Source of the DNA: Pseudomonas typographi
Lineage (GTDB): Bacteria > Pseudomonadota > Gammaproteobacteria > Pseudomonadales > Pseudomonadaceae
Direction of reading: 5' to 3'
NCBI RefSeq assembly: GCF_014694385.1
Contig: NZ_JAAOCA010000003.1
Location: forward strand, 62,001-126,000
Length of the DNA stretch: 64,000 nucleotides
Below are positions 8,955 through 18,526 of the stretch, one piece after another. A model generated the notes under the pieces. It saw nothing but the letters and a program-made list of their open reading frames with translations. It ran no database searches and was not told where the DNA came from. The position numbers and the translations under genes were made by a program. Numbering within the stretch: position 1 is the stretch's first letter; every line of letters begins with the position of its first letter.

Positions 8955-9890
8955 ATGCATTTGGACCTGCGTACCCTGCGCCACTTCATCGCCCTGATGG
9001 ACCACGGCAGCTTCGCGGCCGCGGCGGCGGCGGTGAACCTGTCGCAATCGGCGTTCAGCCGCAGCATCCAGAACCTGGAGGCGCAAACCGGGCACCTGTT
9101 GGTTGACCGCGCGCAAAAACACCTGCCGCCCACCGCCCAGGGCCAGTTGCTGTTGCATCATGCCCGTGGGCTATTGCTGAAGGCGCAAACCCTCACCGAG
9201 GCGCTGGGGGCGTTTTCCGCGCAAGGTACCGGGCGGGTGCAGTTTGGCTGCGGGCCGTCGCTGGCCGCGGGTTTGGTGCCTCGCGCCATCGCCGCGTTCA
9301 TGGCCGGCTACCCGCGCGCCAGGGTGTATTACAAGGTCGATCACTGGCGCGAGCTGGGCCAGCGCCTGCGCAATCACGAAATCGAATTCTTGATCGCCGA
9401 TACTCGGTATTTCGAGGCAGAGCCCCAATACGCCGTCACGCCGCTGCATCCGCAATCCTGGCACTTTTACTGCCGCCAGGGGCACCCGCTGGCCGGGCGC
9501 GGCGCTGTGACCTGCGCCGAGGTGTTCAGCTACCCGCTGGCCACCTCGTTTCAACCTTTTAATATTCGCAAGGTGCTGGCGGAGTTCAGCGCCGACCCAC
9601 ACTTCACCCCCACCGTAGAATCCGCGAACAACCAATCGCTATTCAACATCGTTGCCCTCACCGACGCGGTCGGCATCCTCACCCAAGATTGCCGGGCGAG
9701 CCTGGTCGAGCAAGGCGCCCATGTGCTCGACATCAGCGACATGCCCGCCGCCCTGCGCGAGCGCCACACCCACAACGGCATCGTCCAGCTGCGTGCCGAG
9801 CGCCTCTCGCCCTTAGCCAGCGCATTGGTGCAGGTTATCGAGGAGCAGGATCAACCCATGCAGCCCAGCCTGCGCAATTTCAGTATTTGA
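8955..9890 (+). CDS. LysR-family transcriptional regulator
   Basis: The 311-residue protein has an N-terminal LysR HTH (LRHFIALMDHGSFAAAAAAV then NLSQSAFSRSIQNLEAQTGH, residues 7-47) and a LysR effector domain. It closely resembles the regulator at 62209-63180: both begin MHLDLR-LRHFIAL and share NLSQSAFSRSIQ and the EFxxADxRxFE motif. It is transcribed toward the 10176-26768 array and is its most likely local regulator, by position. Sulfur-starvation LysR proteins (CysB/Cbl) are related functionally, but this is not obviously CysB. Confidence 0.9.
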   Translation: MHLDLRTLRHFIALMDHGSFAAAAAAVNLSQSAFSRSIQNLEAQTGHLLVDRAQKHLPPTAQGQLLLHHARGLLLKAQTLTEALGAFSAQGTGRVQFGCGPSLAAGLVPRAIAAFMAGYPRARVYYKVDHWRELGQRLRNHEIEFLIADTRYFEAEPQYAVTPLHPQSWHFYCRQGHPLAGRGAVTCAEVFSYPLATSFQPFNIRKVLAEFSADPHFTPTVESANNQSLFNIVALTDAVGILTQDCRASLVEQGAHVLDISDMPAALRERHTHNGIVQLRAERLSPLASALVQVIEEQDQPMQPSLRNFSI

Positions 9891-9969
9891 ACACCGCCAA
9901 AGGCGTTGCGGATGCACGCCCTAGCAACCTCGCGGTAGCACCGTTCGGTGCCGATGCCATGCATTTTTT

Positions 9970-9999
9970 ACAATTGGCGATTCGGTGTTTCGCAATTGT
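9970..9999. repeat. Inverted repeat upstream of the 10.2-kb operon
   Basis: ACAATTG (9970-9976) and CAATTGT (9993-9999) form 7-bp arms with 16 nt between; adjoining CGA/TCG nearly extends them. It is 80 bp after the LysR stop and about 180 bp before the TonB receptor. Possible operator; no T-run supports termination. Confidence 0.3.
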
Positions 10000-10032
10000 G
10001 ATCGCGCTGAGGGAGGCTTTATAAAGCGCTAC

Positions 10033-10096
10033 GTCGGCAAGCTTAAGTAAGCACAACTGAATTTTTAATTCCTAAATAGCATTACGGTTTGCCGAC
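10033..10096. repeat. Widely spaced 8-bp inverted repeat with inner palindrome
   Basis: GTCGGCAA (10033-10040) and TTGCCGAC (10089-10096) are exact reverse complements, with a 48-bp AT-rich centre. Inside it, GCTTA-AG-TAAGC (10041-10052) is itself palindromic. The block ends 80 bp before the start codon of the TonB receptor at 10176, where a promoter is expected. The arrangement fits a looped operator for the neighbouring LysR or another regulator. Confidence 0.4.
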
Positions 10097-10162
10097 ACAT
10101 CCCTCGCGATTCGCTTCCGCCATACGGAAATGCTCGCTGTACCGAGCGTGCCATTTATGGAC

Positions 10163-10167
10163 AGGAG
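10163..10167 (+). promoter_or_regulatory. Ribosome binding site that fixes a GTG start
   Basis: AGGAG ends 8 bp before GTG 10176. The frame also contains a TTG at 10089 and an ATG at 10191, neither with a comparable site, so GTG is taken as the start of the TonB receptor. Confidence 0.7.
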
Positions 10168-10175
10168 CCTACTGC

Positions 10176-12311
10176 GTGAACCACCTGCTGATGCAGCACC
10201 GCCCCCCCCGTTTAGCCTCAAGCCGCCGCCCCGTTTACCTACCTTTATTCAAGATTGGCGCTTTGTCCGTCTGCATCGGAAGTTTCGCCTGCAGCGTGCA
10301 GGCCGAAGAGTCAAAGCTGGCCACTGTGGTGGTGCAAGGCAGTGACAACGCCGAGCAGGCCGAGGCCAAGGCCACCCTTGCCAAAGTCGCCGGCAACACC
10401 GCGTTGATCGACAACGCCAAGGTCGAACAGGGCCGCGATGCCAACGCCGAAGACGTACTTGCGCTGCAACCGGGCATTTTCGCTCAAGCCACCAGCGGTA
10501 CCACTGCCAACAAGGTGTCCATTCGCGGCTCCGGGCTGGGCGTGTTTTACGGTGGTAACAGCCTTGGGATCAAATACCTCTACGACGGCTTGCCGGTCAC
10601 CGGCGTCGCCGGCACCCACGAAGATCAACTCAACCTGGTGGGCGTTGACCACACCGAGGTGCTGTATGGCGGCAATGCCTTCACGTACACGGCCACCGCC
10701 CTGGGTGGCGCGATCAACTTCGTCAGCAAAACCGGCTACACCGACCCGGGTACCACGCTGAAATTCGAAGCCGGCAGCTACGGTTATCGCAAACGCGAAA
10801 TCAGTACCGGCGGAGTCGTGGGTGCGGTGGACTATCACCTCACCGCCGTGTCCGACGAGCGCGATGGTTTCCAAGACGACACACCTAACCACCACCGTTA
10901 TTACGTGGGTAACGTCGGCTATTACTTCAACGACAAACTGGACACACGCTTCTTCATCCGTTTCGGCCAGGGCTCGCTCTACAACGGCGGCACGCTGACG
11001 CGACGGCAGCTCAAGGACGACTCACGCCAGGGCGGCGCAGTGTCGAAGCGCAGCGCCACCGGTACCACTGTAATTGGCAACAAAACCACCTACACCCTGG
11101 ACGATGGTTCAACCCTGGAGTTCGGCCTGCAGCATAACCGTTACCCACTCGAGGTCAGCTACAACACTACCACCCCCAGCCTCTGGCGTTACTCGGACAT
11201 CAACTCTTCGGTGCGATACCTGCGCAAGGGTGACACGCTGTTCGGCAAGCCCAGCGATACCACGGTCGCGGTAAGCGATGTGCGCCTGGTCAAGGGCAGC
11301 GCACGCTACTACAGCGGTGAGGCCAATAACCGTACCTACACCGAGAAGGCGCGTTACGATAATTCCCGCGACATGGTGTTCGCCATCGGCAATGAGCTTG
11401 AAGTGGCCGACAACGTCTGGCTGGTCAGCGGCGTGTCCTTCGTGAACATTGTTCGCGACGTTAGTTTTCCCTACCGCATCTCGGTCGACGCCAGCCACGA
11501 TCGCGAAAGTGTTTCCTACAACAAGTGGTTCACCGCACCGCGCCTGGGCTTTCGCTACCAGTTCAACCCCGAGCTACAGCTGTTCGGTAACGTTACCCGT
11601 TCGATCGATGGCCCGGCGGTGTGGAACTACGAAGGCGGCAATGTCGGTACACGTTATGTGATGCCACGCGCCGCGCAACAGGGCACCACGGCTGAATTAG
11701 GCCTGCGCGGCCAGCACGGCATCTTCGACGGCAGCCTGGCGGTATACCGCTCTTGGATCAAGGACGAAATCCTCTCCACGGTGATAGAGCCGGCGACATC
11801 CACCACCGCTGAGGTCATCGGCTGGTCCAATGCCTCGCCGACCATCCACCAGGGCATCGAAGCGGGCCTGAACGCGCGGCTTTGGCAAGGCAACCATGGC
11901 GACGTGCTGAGCCTGCGCCAAGCGCTCACCCTAAGCCGCTACTACTACCGGCATGACGCGGATTTCGGTGGCAACAAATTGCCCGGTTTGCCGGAAACCG
12001 TGTACCAGGCTGAACTGCAGTACCAGCAACATTCGGGCTTCTACATCGGGCTCAACCTGCGCTCCACCTCCAGTTATTACGCCGACTACGCCAACACCTT
12101 GAAAGCGCCCGCCTACACCCTGCTGGGGATGAAGCTCGGCTATGAAGCGCCAAGCAAGCGCTGGAGCGTGTACCTGGACCTGCGCAACCTCACCGACAAG
12201 AAATACGTGACGGCAGTAAGCAATTCCTACGACCTGAAAGGTGCCGACGCCGCGGTGTTCTACCCCGGCGACGGCTTCTCCGCGTATGGCGGCGTGTCGT
12301 ACCACTTCTGA
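10176..12311 (+). CDS. TonB-dependent receptor, FecA-like
   Basis: Starting at GTG 10176, the product has 711 residues. After a signal peptide (cleavage near VQA-EES, about residue 47) comes a TonB-box-like LATVVVQG and a plug domain with VSIRGSGLGVFYG and VLYGGNAFTYTATALGGAINF. The barrel ends GVSYHF, with the C-terminal Phe needed for assembly. The plug resembles the FecA/siderophore branch rather than the GPQGTLFG type of the other three receptors here. It leads a plus-strand array of monooxygenase, flavoprotein and two ABC importers, so it probably imports the same organosulfur compound. Confidence 0.9.
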   Translation: MNHLLMQHRPPRLASSRRPVYLPLFKIGALSVCIGSFACSVQAEESKLATVVVQGSDNAEQAEAKATLAKVAGNTALIDNAKVEQGRDANAEDVLALQPGIFAQATSGTTANKVSIRGSGLGVFYGGNSLGIKYLYDGLPVTGVAGTHEDQLNLVGVDHTEVLYGGNAFTYTATALGGAINFVSKTGYTDPGTTLKFEAGSYGYRKREISTGGVVGAVDYHLTAVSDERDGFQDDTPNHHRYYVGNVGYYFNDKLDTRFFIRFGQGSLYNGGTLTRRQLKDDSRQGGAVSKRSATGTTVIGNKTTYTLDDGSTLEFGLQHNRYPLEVSYNTTTPSLWRYSDINSSVRYLRKGDTLFGKPSDTTVAVSDVRLVKGSARYYSGEANNRTYTEKARYDNSRDMVFAIGNELEVADNVWLVSGVSFVNIVRDVSFPYRISVDASHDRESVSYNKWFTAPRLGFRYQFNPELQLFGNVTRSIDGPAVWNYEGGNVGTRYVMPRAAQQGTTAELGLRGQHGIFDGSLAVYRSWIKDEILSTVIEPATSTTAEVIGWSNASPTIHQGIEAGLNARLWQGNHGDVLSLRQALTLSRYYYRHDADFGGNKLPGLPETVYQAELQYQQHSGFYIGLNLRSTSSYYADYANTLKAPAYTLLGMKLGYEAPSKRWSVYLDLRNLTDKKYVTAVSNSYDLKGADAAVFYPGDGFSAYGGVSYHF

Positions 12312-12370
12312 CCCACCACCGCCCGGCCGGCCTGGCCCCGGGCCGCCCCCCACGGCGCCAAGAGGTAAGC

Positions 12371-13753
12371 ATGTCTCGCGAACTGATCTACAACGGCTTT
12401 TTGCACTTGACCCCCAACCATCACAGCCACGGCTACTGGCGTACCCCCGAAGGCCAGGTGCAGTACGGCTACAGCAAGCTTGAACCGTACATCGAGGTGG
12501 TCAAAACCTTGGAGCGCGGTTTTTTCGATACCCTCTTCATCGCTGATGTGGTCGGCGTCTACGATCTGGCGTTCGGCGATGGTAAAACCACCATCCGGGC
12601 CGGTTCCCAGTTCCCCGAGCCAGACCCGGTGTCGATCGTCTCGGCGCTGGGCCATGCCACCGAACACCTGGGCTTTGCGGTGACCAGCAATATCATCCAG
12701 AGCCATCCGTTTTCATTCGCCCGGCAGATCTCATCGCTGGACCACTTCACCCACGGCCGCATCGCCTGGAACATCGTCACCTCGTACTTGAGCAATGGGT
12801 TCAGGAACTACGGCTACGACACCATCACCGCCCATGACGACCGCTACGAGTGGGCGCAGGAATACGTCGACGTCGCCTACAAGCTCTGGGAACACTCATG
12901 GGAAGACGGCGCCGTGCTCCACGACCCGGCGACCAACCGCTTTTTCGACCCCGATAAAATCCACAAGATCAACCACGCCGGCAAACGCTACCGCGTCGAA
13001 GGCCCGCATATCGTCGAACCCTCGCCGCAACGCACACCGGTGCTGTTCCAGGCCGGCAATTCGAGCGCCGGCCGCGCCTTTGCGGTGCGCAACGCCGAGG
13101 TCACCTTCCTGCCTTCGCACACGCCACAGGTGGCGCAGCGCGACATTGCCATCCTCGACCAATTGGCCGCGGCCAATGGCCGGCAGGCGTCGGCCCTGAA
13201 GAAGATCGTGATGTTGTCCACGGTGATCGGTTCCACCGAAGAAGAAGCCAAGCGCAAACAGCGCCACCTGCTCGAAAACATCGATATCGCTGCGCTGCAG
13301 GCGTTCCACAGCGGCGGCAGCGGCATCGACCTGGCCAAGGTCGACCCCGACACGCCACTGACCGAACTCAAACACTTGGCAGAAGTGGGCGACCACGTAC
13401 GTTCGGGTTTTCGTGCCGCGGTGGACGCCGACCACGGCAACGGCAAGCCCCTCACCTGGGGCGAGTACCTGCTCAACAAGGCGCTGCTGCCGGGGCGGTT
13501 CGCCGGCACCCCGGAGCAAATCGCCGACCTGGTACAGCAATGGGCGGATGCCGGCGTCGATGGTTTCAACGTGGTGCCGCTGACCACCCTGGGCTGGTGG
13601 GGCGAATGGGTCGACCACGTGGTCCCGGTGCTACAGAAACGTGGCCTTGCGCAAACCCGCTACCGGCCCGGCACCCTGCGCGAAAAACTGTTCGGCGAGG
13701 GCGACAGGCTGGCGCCGCAGCATCACGGCCGCACCCTATCGATCCGCTCGTAA
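12371..13753 (+). CDS. LLM-class flavin monooxygenase, DszA/NtaA-like
   Basis: The 460-residue protein starts 59 bp after the TonB receptor, with AGAGGT at 12361-12366. It has the DszA/NtaA core: TLERGFFDTLFIADVVG (about residues 46-62), EPDPVSIVSALGHATEHLGF, SSLDHFTHGRIAWNIVTS and PVLFQAGNSSAGRAFAVRNAE. Characteristic C-terminal motifs are FAGTPEQIADLVQQWADAG-DGF and VPVLQKRGLAQTRYRPGTLR. It probably acts with FMNH2 on a sulfone-like or other organosulfur substrate. The DszC-like flavoprotein immediately after it recalls the DszC-DszA pair of dibenzothiophene desulfurisation, but gene order and substrate here are unproved. Confidence 0.9.
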   Translation: MSRELIYNGFLHLTPNHHSHGYWRTPEGQVQYGYSKLEPYIEVVKTLERGFFDTLFIADVVGVYDLAFGDGKTTIRAGSQFPEPDPVSIVSALGHATEHLGFAVTSNIIQSHPFSFARQISSLDHFTHGRIAWNIVTSYLSNGFRNYGYDTITAHDDRYEWAQEYVDVAYKLWEHSWEDGAVLHDPATNRFFDPDKIHKINHAGKRYRVEGPHIVEPSPQRTPVLFQAGNSSAGRAFAVRNAEVTFLPSHTPQVAQRDIAILDQLAAANGRQASALKKIVMLSTVIGSTEEEAKRKQRHLLENIDIAALQAFHSGGSGIDLAKVDPDTPLTELKHLAEVGDHVRSGFRAAVDADHGNGKPLTWGEYLLNKALLPGRFAGTPEQIADLVQQWADAGVDGFNVVPLTTLGWWGEWVDHVVPVLQKRGLAQTRYRPGTLREKLFGEGDRLAPQHHGRTLSIRS

Positions 13754-13776
13754 ACGCTGTTGAAGGACACACTACC

Positions 13777-14973
13777 ATGCCGCTTCACACCGCTAAGTTT
13801 GCCCCGATCATCGCCCGCATCCGGGCCCAGGCCGCCGAGCGCGACAAAGCTCGCCGGCTGCCCTATGAAGACATCGCCGAACTGGCCGCGCTGGGCTTTG
13901 GTGCCCTGCGTGTGCCCCTTGGCCAAGGCGGCGGTGGTTTGTCCGTCGCTGAATTGAGCGAGCAACTGCTGATACTGGCCGAGGCCGATTCGAATTTCGT
14001 GCAAATCTTCAGGGCGCATTTCATTTTCGTTGAATCATTGCTGCTGGCGGCCTCTTCGCCAATACGCGACACCTGGCTGCGGCGCATCGCCGAGGGGGCG
14101 ATCATCGGTGGCGCTCACACCGAGCGCAACGCGGTCAACACTGATCATTTTGCCACGCGGGTGCACCGCGACGGCGAGGCTCGCTGGCTCAGTGGCGAGA
14201 AGTACTATTCCACCGGTTCTCTATACGCTGACTGGGTCGCGACCCTGGCCGAGGGCGAGGATGACCGCCTCACGCTACTGGCCATACCCAAGGGCGCCCC
14301 AGGCCTGGCCACGGTGGACGATTGGAACGGTTTCGGTCAGCGCCTGACCGCCAGCGGCACGACGCGCTTCGAGCGAGTGGCGGTCAGCGCGGAAAACACC
14401 CTGCCGACGTTCGAAGCATTCGCCCCCTACGGCACCTCGCTGGCCCAGCATTTTCATTTGCTCGGGCTCGCCGGTATCGCCCGCGCCGCCCATGCGGAGG
14501 CCGTGCGCTACGTGCGCGAGCGCACCCGCTATTTCAGCCAAGGCACCGGCGCGCTGCCCAAGGACGACCCGGTGGTGCAAGTGGTGGTCGGCGAGTTGAG
14601 CAGCGCGGCCTACACCAGCGAGGTGATCGTCCGTGATATCGGCCAGCGGCTCGACACCTTGGTGGCACTGGTGGCGAACCCAAACAGCGATAAAGGCCAG
14701 CTCGAAGCCCTGGAGCACGATGTGTTCCGCGCCCAGCAAGCGGTCACCCGCACCGTACTGGAGGCCGCCACCCGGCTGTTCGACGTCGGCGGTGCCTCGG
14801 CGTTGGACGCCGACCGCAACTGGGACCGTTTCTGGCGCAACGCGCGCACGCTGGCGAGCCACAACCCGATCGGGTTTCGCCTGAAGGCCATCGGCAATTA
14901 TGAGCTCAATGGCCAAGTAGCCCTGCGCCAGTGGTACAGCGGCGTCGACCTCAGCCAGCGGGTGGCCAAATGA
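13777..14973 (+). CDS. Acyl-CoA-dehydrogenase-like flavin monooxygenase, DszC/SfnC type
   Basis: The 398-residue protein starts at ATG 13777, with AAGGA at 13763-13767. It has the acyl-CoA dehydrogenase fold: helical N-terminus with LRVPLGQGGGGLSV, substrate/flavin loop EKYYSTGSLYADW (about residues 144-156), VDDWNGFGQRLTASGTTRF, and C-terminal R-x-x-RDVGGASALDADRNWDRFWRNARTLASHNP. The YYSTGS and DDWNGFGQ...SGT motifs mark the DszC/SfnC/XiaF-like monooxygenase branch, which uses reduced flavin and O2 instead of dehydrogenating acyl-CoA. It overlaps the next gene by 4 bp. A second member of the family at 25548-26768 closes the array. Confidence 0.88.
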   Translation: MPLHTAKFAPIIARIRAQAAERDKARRLPYEDIAELAALGFGALRVPLGQGGGGLSVAELSEQLLILAEADSNFVQIFRAHFIFVESLLLAASSPIRDTWLRRIAEGAIIGGAHTERNAVNTDHFATRVHRDGEARWLSGEKYYSTGSLYADWVATLAEGEDDRLTLLAIPKGAPGLATVDDWNGFGQRLTASGTTRFERVAVSAENTLPTFEAFAPYGTSLAQHFHLLGLAGIARAAHAEAVRYVRERTRYFSQGTGALPKDDPVVQVVVGELSSAAYTSEVIVRDIGQRLDTLVALVANPNSDKGQLEALEHDVFRAQQAVTRTVLEAATRLFDVGGASALDADRNWDRFWRNARTLASHNPIGFRLKAIGNYELNGQVALRQWYSGVDLSQRVAK

Positions 14974-16640
14974 CCGCCCACCCGCTACTTCCCCCGTCCG
15001 GCTTCCCAACTACGCTGCACAACGTTCTGCGCCGCGCGCCACTATGGGCCCTGGTTGCGACGCTGGCTGCCTGTTCACAACCCAATGACGACAAACAGGC
15101 ACCCAGCCAGCCGGTGTCGGGCGGCACCCTGCGTTTCGCCATCTCTGAAGTAGTGAAATGCCTCGACACCGTGCAGTACGCCGACCGCGCGGCCGGGGCG
15201 ATTGCCCAGCAGTATTTCGAGAACTTGGTGTTCCAAGATGAACACGGCCAGATCCATCCGTGGCTAGCCGCCTCATGGAAGGTATCCGACGACGGCTTGA
15301 CCTACGTGTTCACGCTGCGCCAAGACAAGGTGTTTTCCGATGGCACGCCCTTCAACGCCGAGGCGGTGAAAGCGAACATCGATTACATCCTGCAGAGCAC
15401 GTCATGGACACGCACCTCTCTGTTGCGTGTCGAATCGGCCACGGTACTGGGCCCTTATACGGTCGCGATCAAGCTGCTTGAACCGGACAGCGGCACCCTC
15501 GAAGCCCTGGCCGACCCGATCGTGCCCATGCAATCGCCTACCGCGCTGGCACAGGGCGCCAAACAGAACTGCAGTACACCCGCCGGCACCGGGCCTTTCA
15601 AGGTGGCGGCGTTCGACCAACAAACCGGGGTGACCTTCGTGCGCAACGAGCACTTCACCCAGGGGCCGCCCATCGTCGCCCACCAGGGGCCGGCCTACCT
15701 GGAAAAGGTCGAGTATCGCTTCATTACCGACAACGCCGCGCGCCTGGCGGCGTTGCAATCCGGCGCGGTGGATGCCATCGAGGGGGCCAACGTCGAGAAC
15801 ACCGCCACCTTCCAGGCCGACCCGTCGATCACGCTGATCACCGCAGCACGCAAAGGCATCGCCGACGTGTTTTTCCTCAACCGCACCCAAGCACCGTGGA
15901 CCGATGAACGGGTACGCAAGGCATTCATCCATGCCGTGGATGTGGGTACGTCATTGAAAACCGCGTTTTTCGGCCAGTACGCGCCGTTGTATTCGCCGAT
16001 CAGCTCGACCACCACCTACCATATCGACCGGCCGGAGTACTACCAACATGACGAAGCCAAGGCCAACGCCTTGCTCGATGAGGCTGGCTGGACCGGCCGT
16101 GACAGCGAAGGCTACCGAACCCAAGGCGGCCAGCGCCTGGGCTCGACCTTCACCCTCGCCGCCAGCGAAGTTCCGGCGCTGGTCTCGACCGTGCAACAAG
16201 CGCAGCAAGCGCTGAAGAAAGTCGGCTTCAAGCTGGATATCCAGCAGCTTGACGGCGCTTCCGCGCTCGCCAGTGCCTACGGCTGGAACTATGCAGTAGT
16301 GCGCTTGAGCTATAGCAAGAACTCCCCGGACATCCAGCGTGCGCTGTTCCATTCCGCCGGCGGCGCGACCAATGCCGATGGCTCGCACAAGTCGCCAACT
16401 CCGGTACTGGACCCCACGCTCGACCATTTGCTCGAACAAGCCACCCGTGCCGGTGACCCGCAACAGCGCCAGGCGTTGTATGAGCAGGTGCAGGCGCGTA
16501 TCGGCGAATTGGGGGTGCTGTTGCCCATCGCCGACCAACAAACCCGCTTGGCCTACAAACCCCAGGTTCACGGGCTGCGCCTGTGGCCGGCGTCCAATTA
16601 TGTGGCGCTTTACGATGTATGGCTGGCCCCCGGCCATTGA
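14970..16640 (+). CDS. ABC importer A: solute-binding lipoprotein, SBP_bac_5 family
   Basis: The start ATG overlaps the preceding stop (ATGA). The 556-residue protein has a lipobox LAAC at residues 32-35, so it should be anchored to the inner membrane facing the periplasm. The body matches the oligopeptide/nickel (DppA/OppA/NikA) family: PWLAASWKVSDDGLTYVFTLR, FSDGTPFNAEAVKANIDYIL, and TGPFKVAAFDQQTGVTFVRNEHF. It is the capture component for the permeases and ATPase that follow. Given its neighbours the ligand may be an organosulfur compound or a conjugate rather than a peptide. Confidence 0.92.
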   Translation: MTAHPLLPPSGFPTTLHNVLRRAPLWALVATLAACSQPNDDKQAPSQPVSGGTLRFAISEVVKCLDTVQYADRAAGAIAQQYFENLVFQDEHGQIHPWLAASWKVSDDGLTYVFTLRQDKVFSDGTPFNAEAVKANIDYILQSTSWTRTSLLRVESATVLGPYTVAIKLLEPDSGTLEALADPIVPMQSPTALAQGAKQNCSTPAGTGPFKVAAFDQQTGVTFVRNEHFTQGPPIVAHQGPAYLEKVEYRFITDNAARLAALQSGAVDAIEGANVENTATFQADPSITLITAARKGIADVFFLNRTQAPWTDERVRKAFIHAVDVGTSLKTAFFGQYAPLYSPISSTTTYHIDRPEYYQHDEAKANALLDEAGWTGRDSEGYRTQGGQRLGSTFTLAASEVPALVSTVQQAQQALKKVGFKLDIQQLDGASALASAYGWNYAVVRLSYSKNSPDIQRALFHSAGGATNADGSHKSPTPVLDPTLDHLLEQATRAGDPQQRQALYEQVQARIGELGVLLPIADQQTRLAYKPQVHGLRLWPASNYVALYDVWLAPGH

Positions 16641-16653
16641 CGGAGGAATACGC

Positions 16654-17670
16654 ATGAGCTGGGTAGTGTTCAAGCGCCACCGAAAGGGGTTGGCAACACT
16701 CACCCCCTTGGGCGCGCACCTGGGGGCAAGGTTGGCCCTGTGGCGCCTGGCGACGCAAGGCCTCAGCGCACTGTTGGTGATGTTCGGGGTGGTCAGCGTC
16801 ACCTTCATTGCCCTGCGTGTGGTGCCGGGGGACCCGGCGCGGCTGATCGCCGGAGGAGGCAGCGGCATCGACGTATCGGAGGTGGTGCTGCAACAGATCC
16901 GCGAACAATACGGCCTGAATCGGCCGCTGCTGCAGCAGTACCTGAGCATGCTCTACGACTTCGGCCGGGGCCAGTTCGGCTACTCGTACATCATGCGTGA
17001 CGATATCGGCAGCATCCTGCAGCGCTACCTTGGCCCTACCTTGCTGCTGGCCGTAACGGCCTTGGCCTGCGCCTGGTTGCTGGCCCTGGCCTTCGTGCTC
17101 TGGTCGGCGCGCGGCGGCCGCCTGGCGTCAGCCCTCGGCGCGGTGGTCGAAACCCTCAGCGCTTCGCTACCGCACTTTTGGCTAGGGGCGCTGCTGATCA
17201 TGCTTTTCTCGGTACAACTGCGGTGGCTACCGGCGGTGAGCGAGCCAGGCAGCGTGCCCGGGCTAGTGATGCCGGTGCTGACGCTAGCGCTGCCCTGTGC
17301 CGGGTACTTGGCGCAGATCCTGCGCGGCTCATTGGCCAATGCGTTGCAAGCACCCTTTGCGCTGAGCGCCAGGGCGCGTGGTGAAAGTGAGTGGGGGGTG
17401 CTGTTACGCCACGCCCTGCGCCATGCCATCGCCCCGGCGATCAGTGCCTCGGCCAGCTTTTTCGGTGCGCTGATCAGCGGTGCGGTGGTGGTCGAAAGCG
17501 TGTTCAGCCGGCCGGGGCTTGGCCGCGTACTGATGCTAGGGGTCGATGGCCGCGATATCCAGCTGGTGGCCGCCGTGGTCACCGTGGCGGCGCTGCTGTA
17601 TGTGATTGCCAACCTGGCGGCAGACAACCTCGTGCGCTGGGTCGACCCGGGGGCTGCCCATGAACATTGA
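16654..17670 (+). CDS. ABC importer A: permease, DppB/OppB type
   Basis: ATG 16654 follows GGAGG (16642-16646). The 338-residue protein has an N-terminal segment VVSVTFIALRVVPGDPARL (about residues 47-65), the DppB hallmark, and about six membrane helices; the EAA-like loop (SARARGESEWGVLLRHALRHA) contacts the ATPase. ESVFSRPGLGRVL near the C-terminus is typical of this permease type. It pairs with the next gene, which overlaps it by 11 bp. Confidence 0.93.
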   Translation: MSWVVFKRHRKGLATLTPLGAHLGARLALWRLATQGLSALLVMFGVVSVTFIALRVVPGDPARLIAGGGSGIDVSEVVLQQIREQYGLNRPLLQQYLSMLYDFGRGQFGYSYIMRDDIGSILQRYLGPTLLLAVTALACAWLLALAFVLWSARGGRLASALGAVVETLSASLPHFWLGALLIMLFSVQLRWLPAVSEPGSVPGLVMPVLTLALPCAGYLAQILRGSLANALQAPFALSARARGESEWGVLLRHALRHAIAPAISASASFFGALISGAVVVESVFSRPGLGRVLMLGVDGRDIQLVAAVVTVAALLYVIANLAADNLVRWVDPGAAHEH

Positions 17671-18526
17671 ACAGCCACCCGCTCCCCTGGCCGCAGCGTT
17701 GCGGCAGGGGCAGCGCTGGTACCCCTTGCCCGCCCGCTGGTTACCCGGCTTGGCATTGGCGGTGCTCGCCGTATTGGCCTGGGCGGCGCTGTTTCCAGCC
17801 ACCCTCGCGCCCTACTCGCCCACCGACATGGACACCAACTACATACTGCAAAGCCCGTCATGGAGGCACCTGTTCGGCACCGATGAAAACGGCCGCGATG
17901 TGTTCAGCCGTGCCGTGCACGGCGCCCACGACTCCTTGGCAATCGGTGTGTTGGCCACACTGATCGGCCTGGGCCTGGGCATGCTCTGCGGTTTCATCGG
18001 TGGCCTGGGCGGCCGCGCGCTGGACTGGGCCGTGACCCGGTTTGTCGAAGTAATGTTCGCCTTCCCCTCGATCGTGCTGGCGTTGTTGTTCATCACCGTG
18101 TTCGGCAATGGTGCCTACACCACCGCCGTCGCCGTGGGGCTGTCGATGTTCCCGGGGTTTGCGCGGGTGATCCGCACGCAGGTGCGGGTGCAAAAAAATG
18201 CCGAGTACATCAACGCTTCCGTCGCGCTCGGGCGCTCACCGCGGTTCATCCTGGTCCGCCACCTGGTACCGAACGTGATGTGGCCATTGCTGGCGTTGTT
18301 CACCCTCGGCATCGGCCAGTCCATCATTTGGGGCGCCGCGCTGGGTTACCTCGGCATGGGTGCGGCGCCGCCGGCTTCGGAATGGGGCCTGTTGCTGGCC
18401 AGCGGTAAGAATTTCATCTATTCGGCCTGGTGGCTGACCCTGTTCCCCGGGCTATTGATCGCTGCCACCTCGGTCGCCGCCACAGCCCTTGGGCGCGCCC
18501 TCGAATCGCGGAACCGTAACCCATGA
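17660..18526 (+). CDS. ABC importer A: permease, DppC/OppC type
   Basis: ATG 17660 lies inside the end of the preceding gene. The 288-residue protein has the DppC hallmark FGTDENGRDVFSRAVHGAHDSL (about residues 70-91), five or six membrane helices and an EAA-like loop (NASVALGRSPRFILVRHLVPN). It forms the transmembrane channel with the DppB-type partner. Translation of the ATPase gene is coupled through a 4-bp overlap. Confidence 0.93.
   Translation: MNIEQPPAPLAAALRQGQRWYPLPARWLPGLALAVLAVLAWAALFPATLAPYSPTDMDTNYILQSPSWRHLFGTDENGRDVFSRAVHGAHDSLAIGVLATLIGLGLGMLCGFIGGLGGRALDWAVTRFVEVMFAFPSIVLALLFITVFGNGAYTTAVAVGLSMFPGFARVIRTQVRVQKNAEYINASVALGRSPRFILVRHLVPNVMWPLLALFTLGIGQSIIWGAALGYLGMGAAPPASEWGLLLASGKNFIYSAWWLTLFPGLLIAATSVAATALGRALESRNRNP

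Noticed and set aside
16228-16949. Long minus-strand frames opposite the importer A genes
   Set aside because: Low-complexity composition and full overlap with SBP and permease genes that have family motifs and ribosome sites.
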